A stretch of DNA of 64,000 bases from Oscillospiraceae bacterium (GTDB lineage: Bacteria > Bacillota > Clostridia > Oscillospirales > UBA929), in assembly GCA_031265355.1 (NCBI GenBank), contig JAISCT010000047.1:1-64000 (forward strand). The letters run 5' to 3'. Below, piece after piece: positions 62,237 to 64,000 of the stretch; the first letter of the stretch is position 1; each line of letters starts with the position of its first letter. The position numbers and the translations under genes are program-made. The notes beneath the pieces are model-generated. The model did not search any database. It had not been told where the DNA came from and was given only the letters and a program-made list of their open reading frames with translations.

Positions 62237-63025
62237 TCAACCGGCCGCGGGCCGTCTCCGTCCCCATGTCAGCGGCGCGGGCGCGGCGGGGGCGCACGGC
62301 GCCCCGTCCGCTGTCTCTCCCCCCGCGAGGGCACTGCGTATCAGTGCGACGATCTCCGGCACATGCTCATAAAAATAGAAATGATCCCCCTCAAACGCGT
62401 GGTATCGGCATGCCCTGTCGGTGCACGCCCGCCACCGCAGCATGTCTTCCGCCCGCCCCAAAAACGCCCTGTCCCCCAGCCCGGAGAATACTGTGAGGCC
62501 GCAGGGCAGCGGGCGGAGCGGCTCGCTCAGCGCCCTGGTCGCCATCATCCGGTAATCGGCCTTCAAGATAGGGACGATCAGATCCATGAGCTCCTTGTGC
62601 CGCACGATCTCTCGCGGCGTCCCGCCCAGAGCGAGCACGCGTTCCATGAACGTCTCGTCCGGCAGCTCATGCAGCGGCGCTCGCCGTGCGGACGGGACCG
62701 GCGGCACATTGGCCGACACAAAGACGTGCGCCGGCGGCGGCGCGCCCATCTCCTCCAGCCGAAAACAGACGTCATAGGCCAGCCAGCTCCCCATGCTGTG
62801 CCCAAACAGCGCGTAACGGCCCCGGATACGCCGCCGGACGACGGCCCCGACGTCGTCCACGGCCTGCGCGAAGGTGTCGTACAAAGGCTCCGTGAAGCGT
62901 CGGCCCCGGCCAGCCAGCTCGATGGGCTCAAAGGCGAGTCCCCGGTCCGTGTGCTTTCGAAAACACGCGTATGCGGACGTCATACCGCCCGCGTGGGGGA
63001 GGCAAAACACCTGCGCCGATCCCAT
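62237..63025 (-). CDS. type II thioesterase (NRPS editing)
   Basis: An alpha/beta hydrolase of about 262 residues. The family start VFCLPHAGG is followed by the nucleophile elbow ALFGHSMGSWLAYDV (GHSMG), and a late Asp and His in FEGDHFYFYEH. Such enzymes remove misloaded groups from PCP domains and so keep NRPS lines running. ATG 63025 has AGGAG 6 nt upstream; ATG 63031 is the alternative. A C-terminal Ala/Pro-rich tail (about 25 residues) is unusual. Confidence 0.9.
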   Translation of the reverse strand: MGSAQVFCLPHAGGMTSAYACFRKHTDRGLAFEPIELAGRGRRFTEPLYDTFAQAVDDVGAVVRRRIRGRYALFGHSMGSWLAYDVCFRLEEMGAPPPAHVFVSANVPPVPSARRAPLHELPDETFMERVLALGGTPREIVRHKELMDLIVPILKADYRMMATRALSEPLRPLPCGLTVFSGLGDRAFLGRAEDMLRWRACTDRACRYHAFEGDHFYFYEHVPEIVALIRSALAGGETADGAPCAPAAPAPLTWGRRRPAAG

Positions 63026-63086
63026 TTCCATCTCCTGACCCTCTCTCTGTGTTTTCTCTTGTCCGCCAAAACAATGGCCCGACCAA

Positions 63087-64000
63087 TCATCCGGGACGCG
63101 CTGCGGTGTTGCCATAGACAAACACCTCCGAAAAGAGCGGAAGGACCGACAGATTCCCCTGCACCAGCAGCTGTCCCTGGGTCATGGCTTTCAAAAAACT
63201 CTCTTCCGATTTGCCGAAGACCTGCATCCACTGCGTCAGCGTCGTTCGGACGCTGAGATCCGCCCGGCTCTCAAGGTCCTCCGTGATCTCCAGCTCTTTG
63301 CCGCGCACGTGGAACACGCACACGCCCGGCGCATCGCCGACGAAAGTAAATTTTACCGTGAAATCCCTGCCCTCGCCGGCACCCCTGAACATCAGCAACA
63401 TCAGGTTCTTAAAGTTTTGCACGCTACCGGGCGGCACCGCTTCGCGGTGTTTCAGCCACCGCGAAGCCAGCTCCAGCGAGCTGATGCGCGCCTTTGTGCC
63501 TATCTCCAAACTCAGATTGTGCGAGAGGATTGTCTTTTCCAGGTCCCCCAGATCCTGTGAGACCCGCCGCGCCGTTTCCACGTCCACGGCGCCCGTCTCC
63601 GCCATCTGCCGCCCGGCGTCCCGGCATGCCTGCAAGACAGACTCTCGCTTCTCCCGAAAGGCGCCCCAGAACAAAAACGCACTCGCATTGCCCCGGTAAA
63701 GTTCCGCTGTCAGCGCGTTTCCCAGCAGGTAGTGCAAATACGCCGACATCTGGGCAAACGCGTGGCTCACATGCCAGGATGCGGACGCAATCACCACCGT
63801 TTTGGGCAGGGGCCCTCGAAACGGCTGGCTGACGGTACCGCCAAAGACGTCCTGACGCGCCTGCAGCGCCGGAAACAGTCGTTCAATGAACCGTTTCAGG
63901 GTGGCGCTGACCATCCCAAAATACACCGGCGTGACCAACACTAGGATGTCGGTCTGCATGAACAGCGGGAAGATCCGCCGCGTCATCTCGTCCGGCAGCA
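63087..64000 (-). CDS. flavodoxin-fold oxidoreductase with SCP2-like C-terminal domain (partial, N-terminus off window)
   Basis: The visible 304 residues start inside a flavodoxin-like/NADPH-dependent FMN reductase domain (DILVLVTPVYFGMVSATLKRFIERL; VVIASASWH). The C-terminal about 110 residues look like a sterol-carrier-protein-2-like domain: DFTVKFTFVGDAPGVCVFHVRGKELEI and ADLSVRTTLTQWMQVFGKSEESFLKAMTQGQLLVQGN. The frame continues in at the right edge, so the true start and the first flavin-binding loop are outside the window. It lies about 60 bp upstream of the type II TE in the same direction and could be a tailoring enzyme of the NRPS product. Confidence 0.78.
   Translation of the reverse strand, partial: LPDEMTRRIFPLFMQTDILVLVTPVYFGMVSATLKRFIERLFPALQARQDVFGGTVSQPFRGPLPKTVVIASASWHVSHAFAQMSAYLHYLLGNALTAELYRGNASAFLFWGAFREKRESVLQACRDAGRQMAETGAVDVETARRVSQDLGDLEKTILSHNLSLEIGTKARISSLELASRWLKHREAVPPGSVQNFKNLMLLMFRGAGEGRDFTVKFTFVGDAPGVCVFHVRGKELEITEDLESRADLSVRTTLTQWMQVFGKSEESFLKAMTQGQLLVQGNLSVLPLFSEVFVYGNTAARPG

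Overview
The window reads as a chromosomal segment of a Gram-positive, anaerobic Clostridia-type bacterium (Firmicutes, probably a high-GC gut or environmental Oscillospiraceae-like lineage). Support: the order large Alu-type SRP RNA - dnaX - ybaB - recR, a WalR-WalK-YycH-YycI operon, SLH-domain surface proteins, a CpsB/CpsD/YveK-type polysaccharide control system, a DUF6514 protein, and AGGAGG ribosome sites with many TTG/GTG starts. The core is GC-rich. The left 7.5 kb, the 18.6-23.7 kb island and the amt gene are visibly more AT-rich, which suggests acquisition by transfer.

Region 1 (1-17.9 kb, all minus strand, read right to left) is a cell-surface glycan locus. It runs from a one-TM hypothetical protein and two tandem SLH proteins through chain-length control (YveK/Wzz-like, CpsD kinase, CpsB phosphatase) and an initiating sugar-phosphate transferase. 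Next come the four enzymes that make GDP-D-glycero-alpha-D-manno-heptose (hddA, gmhA, hddC, gmhB), then glycosyltransferases, a Wzy-like polymerase, an acyltransferase, a pyruvyl transferase and an Fe-S protein cut by the window edge. One glycosyltransferase survives only as a C-terminal relic.

Region 2 (18.6-23.8 kb) is an accessory island ending at tRNA-Ala(GGC). It holds a PIN toxin with a RelB/DinJ-type antitoxin, two copies of a two-gene small-protein module (one partner DUF3791-like), an AAA/DUF4143 ATPase, a Fic protein under a consensus promoter buried in a 20-bp inverted repeat, a decayed second antitoxin copy, and a 16-bp exact copy of the tRNA anticodon-arm sequence.

Region 3 (23.9-46 kb) is mostly housekeeping: AI-2E-family transporter, a long PRPP synthetase, rsmA, a FliK-like/FlhB-C-like pair, SRP RNA, dnaX-ybaB-recR, walRK-yycHI, a NUDIX hydrolase, an Amt-PII fusion behind a transcription attenuator, comF, a DUF6514 protein, recD2 and a COG2426 membrane protein. 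A 69-bp palindromic element occurs twice (32908, 37812).

Region 4 (46-64 kb) contains a roughly 1,780-residue secreted protein with two polysaccharide deacetylase domains and a GH16 domain, an FMN-riboswitch-controlled ribU, and a biosynthetic gene cluster. The cluster has a single-module NRPS (C-A-PCP-reductase, A-domain code DFWNIGMVHK = threonine), two ABC export systems, a type II thioesterase and a flavodoxin/SCP2-like protein that runs off the right edge. The cluster probably makes a small Thr-derived aldehyde or alcohol; the partner acyl or aminoacyl source is not in the window.
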